DNA of 64,000 nt from Bacillota bacterium (GCA_023415055.1 JAEZLZ010000131.1:21854-85853), one strand, 5' to 3'. Shown: positions 35,284 to 46,000, numbered from the stretch's first letter. The notes: generated by a model not told the origin, from the sequence alone. Program-made: numbers and translations.

Positions 35284-35793
35284 TTACATTCTCTTATAAT
35301 GTTTCCAGAAGTTAATTGTCTCCTGAAGGTCTGCTTCGTCCTCAAACAATTCCTGTTTCTTTGCAACCTCAATAGCAAAATCCACATATGCATTTGCTCT
35401 GGCCGTAATAATATTTTGATCCGCTACTGCATCCAGGTCGGTGGAGTGAGTAGAAGCAATTCCTTTCAGAATACCAGCTTCCTCCAATATATCCACACCG
35501 GCACAGATGGCACCGATCAGTATGTTCTTATCCTTCGCTTCCTGCAAGAGCTTGGTCACATTATCCGACCGGATATGATCAATATTACCACCGGTTAGAA
35601 TGATACTTTTCGCCTTGGATAAATCCACCGCATCAACCGTAAGATCGGCATCAACACGAAAGCCCTCCATACAGGTAATCCCCTTACCGTTCAGGGTGCA
35701 AAATCTCATCTCCTGATTCGTAAACTTCATAAAATAGCTTAAAATTATAATTTCATAAAAACAGCAATCCTCATAAATAATAAAGTAATTCAT
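35284..35793 (-). CDS. DJ-1/PfpI-family protein
   Basis: 169 residues from the ATG at 35793 (MNYFIIYEDCCFYE). The strand-nucleophile elbow AICAGVDILEEAG contains the conserved Cys at about residue 101, and the acidic residue typical of the family is in YEDCCFYE. Members include glyoxalase III/deglycase-like and amidotransferase-like proteins; the specific reaction cannot be decided. The frame extends upstream but without a better ribosome binding site. It is probably a single gene. Confidence 0.82.
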   Translation of the reverse strand: MNYFIIYEDCCFYEIIILSYFMKFTNQEMRFCTLNGKGITCMEGFRVDADLTVDAVDLSKAKSIILTGGNIDHIRSDNVTKLLQEAKDKNILIGAICAGVDILEEAGILKGIASTHSTDLDAVADQNIITARANAYVDFAIEVAKKQELFEDEADLQETINFWKHYKRM

Positions 35794-35884
35794 TACGTAT
35801 AACCGTCCCTTTCTCGCAGCCTGCAACTTTACACTAGAAAATAAAATTTTCTCGCTATTCAGATCACAAATATGCGATTGAAAA

Positions 35885-36071
35885 TCATCTTACTCGCGGA
35901 TACATCGGGTGGTTCTCGTTAAACTGTACCAGATCCCAGAGGTTCCCGTATAAGTCCCGGAAGACAGCAACAGTACCGTAATCCTGCTCCTTCGGCTCTC
36001 TGATTAGTATAAAATTCAATCGCCTCGTCATAATCCTTAACAACCAGCGCGATATGTATGATTGATTGCAA
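35885..36071 (-). pseudogene. VOC/glyoxalase pseudogene with internal deletion and frame change
   Basis: From a TTG at 36071, one frame gives the conserved VOC N-terminus SIIHIALVVKDYDEAIEFYT. A different frame then gives the conserved VOC C-terminus REPKEQDYGTVAVF then RDLYGNLWDLVQFNENHP, ending at 35885. The middle of the domain, about 60-70 residues in intact relatives, is missing, and the two parts are out of frame at TTTTATACTAATCAGAGAG. An AGGGAGGA site precedes the start. The 77-residue open frame seen here alone is therefore not a real gene. Confidence 0.85.
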
Positions 36072-36246
36072 AAATTGTTCATCCTCCCTAAATACTTTTT
36101 ATAATGTTTTATCTCCATACTGCTTCCAATGTTATCTATTACTATTTTATGTTAGTATAATAATTTCCTTCTAGAAAATCAATCTATTTATTCTCACCAT
36201 GCCATAATAAACAAGTAAAAAGATAGCTTCATTTTTCATCATAATC

Positions 36247-36280
36247 AATAGAAAGCTGCTTCGCATACTTTCTATCACTA
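36247..36280 (-). repeat. Diverged copy of the dispersed palindromic repeat
   Basis: On the minus strand GATAGAAAGTATGC, GAAGCAGCTTTCTATT, then GATTATGAT keeps the outer arms (GATAGAAAG / CTTTCTATT) but has an altered core and tail. It lies in the 345-nt gap between the VOC pseudogene and valS, where no gene is seen. Confidence 0.5.
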
Positions 36281-36416
36281 TAAAATAACAGCCCATCACT
36301 GTCTATGGATACGTTATTTGTATCAATCCAGTCATGAGCTGTATTCTTCCTTATTTATACTGTTTATGAATGTCTTCTATATGATTGATTGTGCTTCAAG
36401 TTTTCTATATGATGTT

Positions 36417-39080
36417 TTATTTACTCAAGTATGCCAGACGCTCGGCAACCTGCTTCATCATATCATTGTACTTATCAAGCTTTGCACGTTCCTCGGCAAG
36501 CTTGCTCTCCGGAGCCTTGTTCACGAAGTTCGGGTTTGCTAACATAGTGGTAACACGCTTTAGCTCGCCTTCCAGACGTTCCTTTTCCTTGGTCAGTCGC
36601 TCGATCTCCTTATCAATATCAACCAGATCTGCAAACGGAATATAGATTACTGCGCCGGGAACTACCGCGGATACTGCATCCTCCGGAATTCCTGCTTTAT
36701 CTGGTTGTACCAGTATCTCACTGGCATAACCGAGTGTTGCAAAGAATACCTTACTCTCAGTAAAGATACTACGAAGCTTCTCACTGTCGGATACCACAAT
36801 CACGGTAGCCTTTCTGCTCGGCGGAACATTCATCTCCGCACGAACATTACGAATACCCTTTACAGCTTCTTTGATTAATTCAACTGCTTCTGCTTCCTTC
36901 GTATACTCATACTTCGCATTGTATATGGGCCACCTAGAGATCATAATTGAGTCAGTTTCCTTCTGACCCGACATCTCCTGTAAGGTACAGAAGATTTCCT
37001 CGGTAACGAAGGGCATATAAGGATGCAGCAATTTGAGCGATGTTACCAGTACATGCTTTAGGGTCCAGAGCGCTGCTGCCTTTGTCTCATCGGCATCGTT
37101 GTATAACCTGGGTTTCACCATCTCAACATACCAGTCGCAGAATTCTTCCCAGATGAAGTCGTTGATCTTCTGAGCAGAGATTCCAAGATCATAGTTCTCG
37201 AGACCCTCGGTTGCTTCAGCTACGAGAGTATTTACCTTGGAGAGAATCCACTTATCGGCAAAGGTTAGGAGATTCTCATCGATGGTTTCACCAACGCTTG
37301 CCTTCTCCAGGTTCATCATAATGAAGCGGGAAGCGTTCCAAACCTTATTTGCAAAGTTTCGGCTAGCCTCTACTCTCTCCCAGTAGAAACGCATATCATT
37401 ACCAGGTGCATTGCCGGTAATTAAGGAGAAACGAAGCGCATCCGCACCGTACTTATCAATTACCTCAAGAGGATCAATACCGTTACCGAGGGATTTACTC
37501 ATCTTACGCCCCTGAGAATCGCGAACCAGACCATGAATCAATACCTTGCTGAAGGGTTTCTGACCCATCTGTGCATAACCGGAGAATACCATTCGAAGTA
37601 CCCAGAAGAAGATAATGTCATATCCGGTAACCAGTACATCGGTTGGATAGAAATAATCCAATTCCTCCGTCTTATTCGGCCAGCCGAGTGTTGAGAAAGG
37701 CCATAAGGCGGAGCTGAACCAGGTATCTAAGGTATCCTCGTCCTGTCTTAAATGGGTGGAACCGCACTTCGGACATCTGGAGGGTTCTTCTTTCGATACT
37801 ATAATCTCACCGCAGCCATCACAGTAGTAAGCCGGTATACGATGACCCCACCACAGCTGTCTGGAGATGCACCAGTCTCTGATGTTATCTGCCCAGTTAA
37901 AGTAGATCTTGTCAAACCGCTCCGGAACGAACTGAATCTCTCCAGATTTCACTCCCTCGATTGCCGGCTTAATCAACTCATCCATCTTAACGAACCATTG
38001 CTGCTTAATTAACGGTTCTACTGTGGTTTTACAGCGATCATGGGTACCAACATTATGAGAATGATCTTCCACCTTCACGAGAAGGCCCAATTCCCTCAGC
38101 TCATTCACTATCACCTTACGGGCTTCATAACGATCCATGCCTGCATATTTGCCGCCGTTTGAGTTAATGGATGCATCATCATTCATCACATTGATCTCGG
38201 GAAGCTTATGTCTCTTACCAACCTCGAAGTCATTCGGGTCATGTGCCGGGGTAATCTTAACTACACCAGTACCAAAATCCTTATCAACATAATAATCTGC
38301 AACTACCGGTATCTCACGATTCATCAAAGGAAGCATCACTGTCTTTCCGATCAGATGCTGATATCTCTCATCGTCCGGATGTACGGCTACTGCGGTATCG
38401 CCAAGCATTGTCTCCGGTCTGGTCGTTGCAACCTCAACAAAACCTTCCTCACCAACGATGGGGTATTTGATATGCCAGAAATGTCCTGCCTGCTCTTCAT
38501 GTTCTACCTCAGCATCGGAGATCGAGGTCTGACAAACCGGACACCAGTTAATAATTCTGGAGCCTTTATAAATCTTGCCTTCGTTATAGAGCTTCACAAA
38601 TACTTCATTAACCGCATCGGAGCAGCCTTCGTCCATGGTAAAACGTTCTCTGTCCCAGTCACAGGAGGATCCAAGCTTCTTCAACTGAGAGATAATTCTT
38701 CCGCCGTATACTTTCTTCCATTCCCAGGCGCGCTCGAGAAATGCTTCTCTGCCGATATCCTCTTTGTTCGCGATACCTTCCTTGCGCATCTGTTCGATAA
38801 TCTTAACCTCGGTTGCAATACTCGCATGGTCCGTTCCAGGCTGCCATAATGCATTATAACCCTGCATTCTCTTAAAACGAATCAGGATATCCTGCATCGT
38901 ATTGTCTAATGCATGACCCATATGAAGCTGACCGGTAATGTTCGGCGGTGGGATCACGATTGTGAAGGGCTTCTTGCTGCGATCTACCTCAGCATGGAAG
39001 TACTTCTTCTCCTCCCATTTATGATAGAGCCTTTCTTCAATATCTTTCGGATCATAGGTTTTGGCTAGTTCTTTTTCCAT
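36417..39080 (-). CDS. valS: Valyl-tRNA synthetase
   Basis: 887 residues, normal length. It attaches valine to tRNA-Val, with editing of threonine. Class I signatures are PPNITGQLHMGHALDN (HIGH) near residue 45 and GRKMSKSLGNGIDP (KMSKS) near 520. The editing domain includes TTRPETMLGDTAVAVHP. A C-terminal coiled coil (about 825-887) is present. Expression is controlled by the T-box leader at 39147-39405, which carries a candidate Val specifier. Its ATG follows GGAAG. Confidence 0.97.
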   Translation of the reverse strand: MEKELAKTYDPKDIEERLYHKWEEKKYFHAEVDRSKKPFTIVIPPPNITGQLHMGHALDNTMQDILIRFKRMQGYNALWQPGTDHASIATEVKIIEQMRKEGIANKEDIGREAFLERAWEWKKVYGGRIISQLKKLGSSCDWDRERFTMDEGCSDAVNEVFVKLYNEGKIYKGSRIINWCPVCQTSISDAEVEHEEQAGHFWHIKYPIVGEEGFVEVATTRPETMLGDTAVAVHPDDERYQHLIGKTVMLPLMNREIPVVADYYVDKDFGTGVVKITPAHDPNDFEVGKRHKLPEINVMNDDASINSNGGKYAGMDRYEARKVIVNELRELGLLVKVEDHSHNVGTHDRCKTTVEPLIKQQWFVKMDELIKPAIEGVKSGEIQFVPERFDKIYFNWADNIRDWCISRQLWWGHRIPAYYCDGCGEIIVSKEEPSRCPKCGSTHLRQDEDTLDTWFSSALWPFSTLGWPNKTEELDYFYPTDVLVTGYDIIFFWVLRMVFSGYAQMGQKPFSKVLIHGLVRDSQGRKMSKSLGNGIDPLEVIDKYGADALRFSLITGNAPGNDMRFYWERVEASRNFANKVWNASRFIMMNLEKASVGETIDENLLTFADKWILSKVNTLVAEATEGLENYDLGISAQKINDFIWEEFCDWYVEMVKPRLYNDADETKAAALWTLKHVLVTSLKLLHPYMPFVTEEIFCTLQEMSGQKETDSIMISRWPIYNAKYEYTKEAEAVELIKEAVKGIRNVRAEMNVPPSRKATVIVVSDSEKLRSIFTESKVFFATLGYASEILVQPDKAGIPEDAVSAVVPGAVIYIPFADLVDIDKEIERLTKEKERLEGELKRVTTMLANPNFVNKAPESKLAEERAKLDKYNDMMKQVAERLAYLSK

Positions 39081-39146
39081 TGTAATCTTCCTTTCGAAGT
39101 TAATATATTGTAAAAATTTTGTTCGAGAGCCGGTACTTTGAATATC

Positions 39147-39405
39147 AAAAAAAGTTCCTCGTCAAAAAGGACGAAGAACCGCGGTACCACCTTTATTTAT
39201 GATAATGCTGCATAATAACTTCATTATCAACTCTTGTGTCTGTAACGGGACTTCCCGACACCTCCTACACACCTTACGGCTTCAGAGCTGTTGTTCCGGA
39301 GCTACCTTCAATAAGTCTGACTTAGACCACCTTTCAGCCGGTGAGCAGTCCTCTCTGATAAGCATCTCTTATCTAATCCTCTCCATCAACACATTTCACG
39401 ATATG
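39147..39405 (-). promoter_or_regulatory. T-box riboswitch leader of valS
   Basis: Read on the minus strand: a stem I region with AGAGAGGACTGC then CCGGCTGAAAGG, a T-box sequence AAGGTGGTACCGCGG (39193-39179), and a terminator GTTCTTCGTC...GACGAGGAAC followed by seven T (39179-39147). This is the standard T-box layout. A GTA triplet at 39305-39303 in TTGAAGGTAGCTC is the best candidate specifier codon (Val). Uncharged tRNA-Val should favour the antiterminator and raise valS expression. Confidence 0.93.
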
Positions 39406-39493
39406 AAATATTAGTTCTATACTATGCGAGGTTTCGATTTATGTCAAGTACTTTTTCACTTATCAAGATATCAAGATATCTCGTCCTCTTGTT

Positions 39494-40711
39494 TTATTCC
39501 TCCGGCTCAATCCGGTACCTTCGCATAAGCTTCTCGGCTTCCTCCATACTATCCGGATAATTCCTTATCACCTGGTGTATCGATGCCAGAGCTTCCGCTT
39601 TCTGCTCCGTGTTCGTCTCAATCCGTTCTCTTAACTTTTGTCTGCGTACATTAAGTCTATGTCGAACCTCAACCATTTCTTTATTATCAAGAATAGCAGA
39701 AGGCTGGTAGATCCAGATCTCGGCATCCACAACCCCGAGCTTCTTAAGTTCGTGTACCAGCTCATTATGAAAAAACTCCAACAGCTCTGTGTTGCTTTGG
39801 TATCTTCTTGCTTCATCCTTCATGCGAACATATTCTTCCCAGGCAATTCGAAATTGTTCGTAACTCGTCACCATATATTTATTATAGCTGTAATCCAGAT
39901 AATTGCGATTATTGACCGATTTGATCTTCACCTTGTTCATCAGCATAATCTGCCGGTTTTGCTTCATCTGCACTAAACGGATGCTTCCGGTATTCTTTCT
40001 CGCTTCCATGAATATATAGAGAGCCAAAACCATTCCCATCAGTACTGTAAGTAAGAATGGAATGGTAAAATTCGCTTCCGAATAAACGGACAGCAAACCG
40101 AAAAGTAAGAATAACGCTATAACGATGATACTGGTCGTGACAGCAATTCCCTTCAAAAAGGCCTGCTTACTGATAACCTCCTCTTGCTCTTCAAATAAGT
40201 CACTCCGTTCCTTCTCCAGATGCAAAATATCCTGTTCAATAATCGCCTGATACTCCTCTGCTTCCCGGATCGCAGTTAATTCCTTTGGTATCTGTTTCTC
40301 ATAGCTTTCATAGAGATGGTACATGCGGTCGGAGATAATGGAGCTTTTGTGCTGCAGCTTGCCGCGTTCCTTCGTGAGGTTCAATATCTTTCTGGCAGCT
40401 TCCTCCAGATTCTCCCTCCGATCCTCCGGTATCATATCGATCTTTTGCATGTCCGTCAAGTAGGAGGTCACGGCTGCGTACTCCACCTTTGCTTCTTCGA
40501 TCTGTCTTCCGCTTTCGATGATAATCTCACAGTTATCCTTTACATAACCCATTCGTTCCGCATGCGTATTTAGCTTCACATTCTTTTTTTGCTCTTTCTT
40601 CTTCTCAGCGCGCGGGGGCATCCCATCCACTTCAGATTCCAGAGTGAGATTGCTTTTTTCCTCCTGCTGTTTGAGTTTATTCTTTTTACCAAATAATCGA
40701 AACAATCCCAT
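39494..40711 (-). CDS. Coiled-coil protein with two membrane segments, unknown (last gene of the Hsp70-like operon)
   Basis: 405 residues from the ATG at 40711, behind GTGGAGGAC. A basic, charged N-terminus (LFGKKNKLKQQEEKS) leads into a long heptad-like helix (about 45-185). Two close hydrophobic segments follow at about 190-212 and 217-236, then a second long charged helical region to the end. The topology is probably a membrane hairpin with both coiled coils in the cytoplasm. It is the fourth gene in the operon 46611-39494, after a 150-nt spacer holding a 13-bp triple repeat. I recognise no named family. Confidence 0.8.
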   Translation of the reverse strand: MGLFRLFGKKNKLKQQEEKSNLTLESEVDGMPPRAEKKKEQKKNVKLNTHAERMGYVKDNCEIIIESGRQIEEAKVEYAAVTSYLTDMQKIDMIPEDRRENLEEAARKILNLTKERGKLQHKSSIISDRMYHLYESYEKQIPKELTAIREAEEYQAIIEQDILHLEKERSDLFEEQEEVISKQAFLKGIAVTTSIIVIALFLLFGLLSVYSEANFTIPFLLTVLMGMVLALYIFMEARKNTGSIRLVQMKQNRQIMLMNKVKIKSVNNRNYLDYSYNKYMVTSYEQFRIAWEEYVRMKDEARRYQSNTELLEFFHNELVHELKKLGVVDAEIWIYQPSAILDNKEMVEVRHRLNVRRQKLRERIETNTEQKAEALASIHQVIRNYPDSMEEAEKLMRRYRIEPEE

Positions 40712-40744
40712 TCTGTCCTCCACCTTACGATATACTATTCTTAC

Positions 40745-40783
40745 TTATTATCTCTTTTTATTATCTCTTTTTATTATCTCTTT
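40745..40783. repeat. 13-bp tandem repeat, three perfect copies
   Basis: TTATTATCTCTTT occurs three times without change in the 150-nt spacer between the TPR protein gene and the coiled-coil membrane protein gene. It could come from replication slippage or affect expression of the last gene. Confidence 0.85.
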
Positions 40784-40861
40784 CTTATTTTCCATCTCTA
40801 TTAATATTTCTTTCATCGCATACCGGGCAGAATGCTTCATCTCATCTTTCATGACCGGATA

Positions 40862-41692
40862 TTACATCTGACGCAATTTGCTCTTCCAGCTTTCAATCAG
40901 CTCTTCTGTCCCCTGAATGTATTCAGTCATCCGGCCTTGCTGTTTATAATGCCGTAAAATACGCAGTTCAGACATCAGCTTACTCTGTGCCGCCTCTTCC
41001 TTTTTCTTTAGCAGAGTGTCCTCGATATCATTCCGTAGCAGATCGCTGACCTGATATTCGTCTAGCTTCTTCTCATAAAGCTCCTCGTTGTTCATTAACC
41101 TCAGAGCATATAGTGTCTGCCGCAGAGTTTCTTCCTTCCGATTGCGAATATAAGCCTGTTCAAACAATGATGCTGCTGCCAGGTAGCCGGAGGTATGCAG
41201 CTTGGCGATTGCCAGGTTATGCAGGATATCTCCATAATCCTCCATGGAAAGCTCCGATGCATCGTTACAATCCAGAAGTTTCTCGTACTCTGCCTCTGCT
41301 TCCTTATATTGCTGCCGACGAAGATAATTATCTGCCTTGATACAGTTTCTTTTTAGTCTTGGCATACCTGCTATCCGGTCCAGTTCTTTTAGATAGCTCT
41401 TAATCTCATTCTCCGTATAATAATCGGCGCTGCAAAGAATTACTGTGACCATAGTCTTGGCATCGGCATGTTTTTCCTTCATCTGTCTCAGCTTTGCTGC
41501 CCGCTCAGGCAGCTGCAGCTCTGATTGTATCCAGTCAATCAATGAATCACCAAATAGTGCTTCTTCGACCAGATAGATATGGTGAAACAGATAATTGCAA
41601 AGCTCCTCCATGGAATACACACGTACTCCTCCGGAGGGGAAACTATAAGGTCGTTTGGTTCTTGCACCGCTGCATAAAATCAATTTACCCAT
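40862..41692 (-). CDS. TPR-like protein of the Hsp70-like operon
   Basis: About 276 residues from the ATG at 41692, with GAGGA 8 nt upstream. The N-terminal 110 residues form a small unnamed domain (GKLILCSGARTKRPYSFPSG). The middle has TPR-type helix pairs (KADNYLRRQQYKEAEAEYEK, then DILHNLAIAKLHTSGYLAA and SLFEQAYIRN). The C-terminus is a charged helix. TPR proteins often partner Hsp70-like ATPases, and the neighbouring gene encodes such a fold, so a co-chaperone or adaptor role is a reasonable inference. The frame begins inside the stop of the preceding gene. Confidence 0.8.
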   Translation of the reverse strand: MGKLILCSGARTKRPYSFPSGGVRVYSMEELCNYLFHHIYLVEEALFGDSLIDWIQSELQLPERAAKLRQMKEKHADAKTMVTVILCSADYYTENEIKSYLKELDRIAGMPRLKRNCIKADNYLRRQQYKEAEAEYEKLLDCNDASELSMEDYGDILHNLAIAKLHTSGYLAAASLFEQAYIRNRKEETLRQTLYALRLMNNEELYEKKLDEYQVSDLLRNDIEDTLLKKKEEAAQSKLMSELRILRHYKQQGRMTEYIQGTEELIESWKSKLRQM

Positions 41693-41708
41693 GCTTTGCT
41701 TCCTCATT

Positions 41709-42974
41709 TCATCCGATTTCTATACTAAACTCCATCAAAGTACCTGTCTCAGCGTAGAATTCTCCAAAGCCGAGATCGTTCACTGTAATCCTTGCATTGT
41801 TCTTATCCTGACAGGCAAGCTTTATCTCTAATCTTGTCATCCGATCCGGCCGTTTTGGAAGATTGGTCAGGTGAAGCTTCTCTCGGATCATCTCCTTCGT
41901 CATGACATTTTTTAGGATGATCTCCAGTTCTGCTTCTCCTTCCGGTATGACCTCGACACTCTTCTTTACCTCATACCAAAGTTCTCCTGCTTCTGCAAGA
42001 ACCATCTCACGGAATCCGGAATCCTTATATACCCGCAGTCCGATCACACTTGTAATCATATCATCATCGAGAATGAATAATTCCTCCAGCCCTTTGTCCC
42101 CGGATAGCTCCTTTGCCGCATAGCAAGCTCCTTTGGTAAAGAGGTTCTGTCCCAAAAAGACACGTCTTCCGTTGCACAGGCTCTTAATGGCAGCCTTGGC
42201 CCAATCTCCTTCAAAGCCCCTTCCGGTAAAGTACAAGGTAGTGATCAGCTTCTTGTGTAAGGCAGTATTGGCAATATTCTCGAAGGTGTAGGAATAGTCT
42301 TCCTTACTGTTTTTTATCATGTTGTAATTCAAAATGCTGCTAAACTCCGTCTTCGCCAGTCCGGCAATCATCGGCCTAGTCCTTCGATTTAATTTGATCT
42401 GGTAAAACAAAAGTCCTTCTTCACTAAAATCAAATAGCCCCACATCATTCATCCATAAGGACTTGTCCTGACTCAAAGCATAATACAGATAGGCTCCGGC
42501 ATGACTCATGACTGTTACCCTGTCCTTCATAATATCCAGTCCGGCCAATGCAGTATAAATACCCTCCACCAATGCAGGATGAGTATTACGAACAGTCACT
42601 ACCATTTTGGTTATCGGATCGTTTGGAAAATAACGTTTCACTAAAAGTAATGTTTTTCGAAAGTATTTTTCTAATAAAGCAGTCGGAGAAAAGCTTTGGC
42701 CATATACCAAGACCTCTGTTCCTTGAATGAGCTTATCCAGAAGATGGTCAATTAGAAATCCGGAATCACAGGAATCGCAAGCAATTGCTTCTTCACCGAA
42801 AAGCCATTGCTTTGTATCCGCTTTCAAACATAATACAGTTGGTATCAGATTAAGCTCATCCTCTTCCCTTGTACTGATCGGTACCGGTTCTAAGGATTTA
42901 TAGCTGTAGCAGCTAATCTGAGTATAATCCTCACATAGATCATAGCCAACAATTAATTTCCTTGCCAAATCCAT
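41709..42974 (-). CDS. Degenerate Hsp70/actin-fold protein (DUF5716-like)
   Basis: About 421 residues from the ATG at 42974. The order of motifs follows the Hsp70 ATPase: a phosphate-1 like strand (KLIVGYDLCEDYTQISCYSY), IPTVLCLKADTKQWLFGEEA, then TKMVVTVRNTHPALVEGI and TALAGLDIMKDRVTVMSH (equivalent to the VPAYF...AAGL...INEPTAA stretch), a phosphate-2 like VGLFDFSEEGLLFYQI, and an adenosine-type YFTGRGFEGDWAKAAI then QNLFTKGACYAAKE. The Gly-rich loops of true Hsp70 are largely replaced, so ATP binding may be altered. A C-terminal beta domain replaces the usual substrate domain. From memory it matches the Lachnospiraceae family DUF5716. Confidence 0.82.
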   Translation of the reverse strand: MDLARKLIVGYDLCEDYTQISCYSYKSLEPVPISTREEDELNLIPTVLCLKADTKQWLFGEEAIACDSCDSGFLIDHLLDKLIQGTEVLVYGQSFSPTALLEKYFRKTLLLVKRYFPNDPITKMVVTVRNTHPALVEGIYTALAGLDIMKDRVTVMSHAGAYLYYALSQDKSLWMNDVGLFDFSEEGLLFYQIKLNRRTRPMIAGLAKTEFSSILNYNMIKNSKEDYSYTFENIANTALHKKLITTLYFTGRGFEGDWAKAAIKSLCNGRRVFLGQNLFTKGACYAAKELSGDKGLEELFILDDDMITSVIGLRVYKDSGFREMVLAEAGELWYEVKKSVEVIPEGEAELEIILKNVMTKEMIREKLHLTNLPKRPDRMTRLEIKLACQDKNNARITVNDLGFGEFYAETGTLMEFSIEIG

Positions 42975-43071
42975 CTTGATAACCAAACCTTTCTCTTTAT
43001 CAGCTAACTGTATTTCCGTACAATCTGTTCTTGATTATGCAGATCAATTCATTTCCAACATCCTCTACACC

Positions 43072-46000
43072 TCATTCGATTGGTCGGAAGCAGTTTTCCG
43101 TGAGGTATTCCCTCTCGATATAATTTTCCATGATACCAAGCAAGGTATCATCGTCCTTTACTTCCATCGCCATAAGCATAAGATTGATCTGTCCATGTTT
43201 TGTTTCTTCTTCCTCTGAGGCTTCACAATCGTATTGTGCAGCAAAGCTTTCGGTAATGGCGTCCTCCGCACAACCCTCGGTAATATAATACTGAAGTGTC
43301 TCATGATAAAATAGCACGAACTCCTTTACATGAATCCCCATAAATACATTTGTCATTCGCTCCGTGAAAAACTCTGCATCCTCCTGTCTCATCAGGCGGT
43401 AATGGATATACACCTGACTGCAGGGATCCGTAATATAAGTGATATAACATTTATCCAGTAACCTCTCCGGCAATTCCAACCGGCCACGATATTCTGTAAA
43501 GAAAGGAAGAAGAATATCCTTCTTTACCATTTGTGCAATCTGCAGTTCTGCGAAGCTTAATTCACTCTCGGTCAGCTTTTTATTATGGGCATTGTATTTC
43601 AGCCATGCTAGCAGGCAGATATCATTCTCTTCATAATTCAGTTCTCTTTTCATGATAGGAAACAAATCTGAATGAATTACATGCTCATGTACCAGATAAT
43701 TATATGCATAGTAGGACGAAAATGCTTTCACCAACCGGTGGTTTGTAACTTCCTTATAATAGTTTATGAATATCTCGCTGCTATCTTCAATGTAGCTCTG
43801 TGTAAAAAGCATGTGTGTGAGCAGACGTTCCTCCAAATTGTGAGTCTCTAATTCAAAGCTCTTTGCTGCCTTCCAGAGCTTGTACATCTCTCTGGTGGCG
43901 CCTTCATAATATCGAAGCAGATAACGAAGGATGGCTTCATCATACTTACCATGGGAAAACACATAATAGCATAATTCCACCATGAGCTCAACTTTCTTCT
44001 CCGATTCGGGGGTAACCATCCAGCCGGAACACATTTTCACAAGCCGGTTCACGGTGATTCCTTCAAAGCCGAAGGTCCCCAGTGCCGTCAGTGCCTGATC
44101 ATAGAGCTTTCTTATTACCATATATTCTATATATCTGGCTCTTTCTGCAGGCTTAACACTATAGAGATCAATCTGCTCAAGATAGTATTCCAGTAACTCG
44201 TCATTATAGTTCTCATAATAATATCCAATCAAAGTCTGATAGCAGTCTGTTACATATTCCTCTTTCAATTCCTCAATCTGCAGAACCTGTTTGCGGAGAG
44301 TAATTGCATCTTCATTTAATATCCGGTGGTTCTGATATCGATCAAACAAATGCAACAGAAGCATCGGGTGGTTCGTATATCCCAGACAATACTTCTCATA
44401 TTCCTCCGGGTTTAGATAGGGGGTGATATTGTAATCTACGGATTCCACATAATAATTCCCAAAGCTGTCTACGAAAAAGATTTCCGCATTGCTGGTAAAA
44501 ATATCAATCTGTGCTTTGCCAAGGACCAATGGCTGCTGTTCCTCATAACCAAATTCTTTATGAATTACCTTGACACTCACCATATTCGTATTATTACAGC
44601 TTAGCTCGTGGCGATATAGAACATAAGGCATATGTCTTGATAGCTCTGCCCCCAGTGTAGTCTTTGAGATAAATTCCCGGTATAATATTGCCAGATCTCT
44701 GCTAATTTGATGTGTCTCCAGCATCTTCACTGCAAAGATCTCCATCCGCTTTTGATAACTACGATAGATCGGTTCGTTCTTCTCCTTGTTTCGGATGATA
44801 TTTGCATAGAGAAATGCCTTCTTTTTCTCACTTAAGTTGCTGTTGTATATAAAGTATAATAATACCGGTGTAGAAAGCGGCTCCTGTACCGAATTGCTGA
44901 TGGAATACATATAATACTCATAAAGCTCTGTAATACGCAGCTGCGACTCCACCCCGAGGCGGTACCATTCGAAGTATTTCTCCGCTCTCTTAAGTCCTTT
45001 GATTAATAGGCTGCAGATGGCTGATAAAGTCTCAGTATCCCCGTATTCATCATAGAGCTTGACTAGGCTCTGATAGATGACAGGATGATAGGTCTTACGC
45101 TTGCCGGCTAGATAGGTATAGTGTTGAGCCAGTTCTTTCGAAAGGATCCAGTTCTTGATTCCAAAATTCAATACCTGTATCTCAAAATCATTCAATTCCC
45201 GAAGCAGCACCGGCTCCTGATTATAGGCACAGACTGCTTCATAATACAGGATCGGACTACGGCAGCCCGCTTCGAACTGTTCCCTTATATCAGATAACTT
45301 TTTGCTTTGGTTACCAAGGTAGGAATTATCAATATTAAGTAAGAACCAGAGTATACGCCAATCCTCATTCCCTTTTTCGTAATAATTGCGTATGATATCG
45401 GCAGACTCTCTGATTGCCTCCTCTTTCTCATACAATGCTCTTAGATATAAGTAGGAACAGTATTCTACCACCGGTCCTCTTTGAAGAATAGCCTCTTCCT
45501 TCTTAAAACGCTCAAGTTCATCCTTTACGAGGTTCAGCTTTCCTTCCGCTAATGCCAGGTGAATCTGAACCAGTTCTTTTAATTTACTGTCCTTACGATC
45601 CGGCAGCTCCTTCAATAATTCATCTGCTTCCAGAGAATATGTCTCCAGATTTATTTCATTCAGCCGGAAGCTTAAATAATTATCCATCAGTCCCAGTTCC
45701 AGCTTCTGAGCGAGCCTGTGCTGTGAAAGAGGGGACTGTTCCTTGTGATACCTGCAAATTACTTCCAGCACAAGAGTCTGATAAGCTGTCTTAATCATAA
45801 TCTGACCAAAATTATTCCCCGGTCTTAGGTTCTTTGGATCTATTGTATATGATACCTGATGTGTGTTTCCGATAAAACGGTCAGCCCACACAAATTTTTG
45901 TTCCAGCAAGATAAAAGGAGCATCGGTGCTGACTCTGATTTCTGCATAGCCCCAATGGTCCTTTGTGAGAACCAGCTTGTCACTGATGCTTTCCTCCTTC

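Noticed and set aside
38208..38849. Long open frame on the plus strand over valS (213 residues)
   Set aside because: Antisense to conserved valS with random-looking composition.
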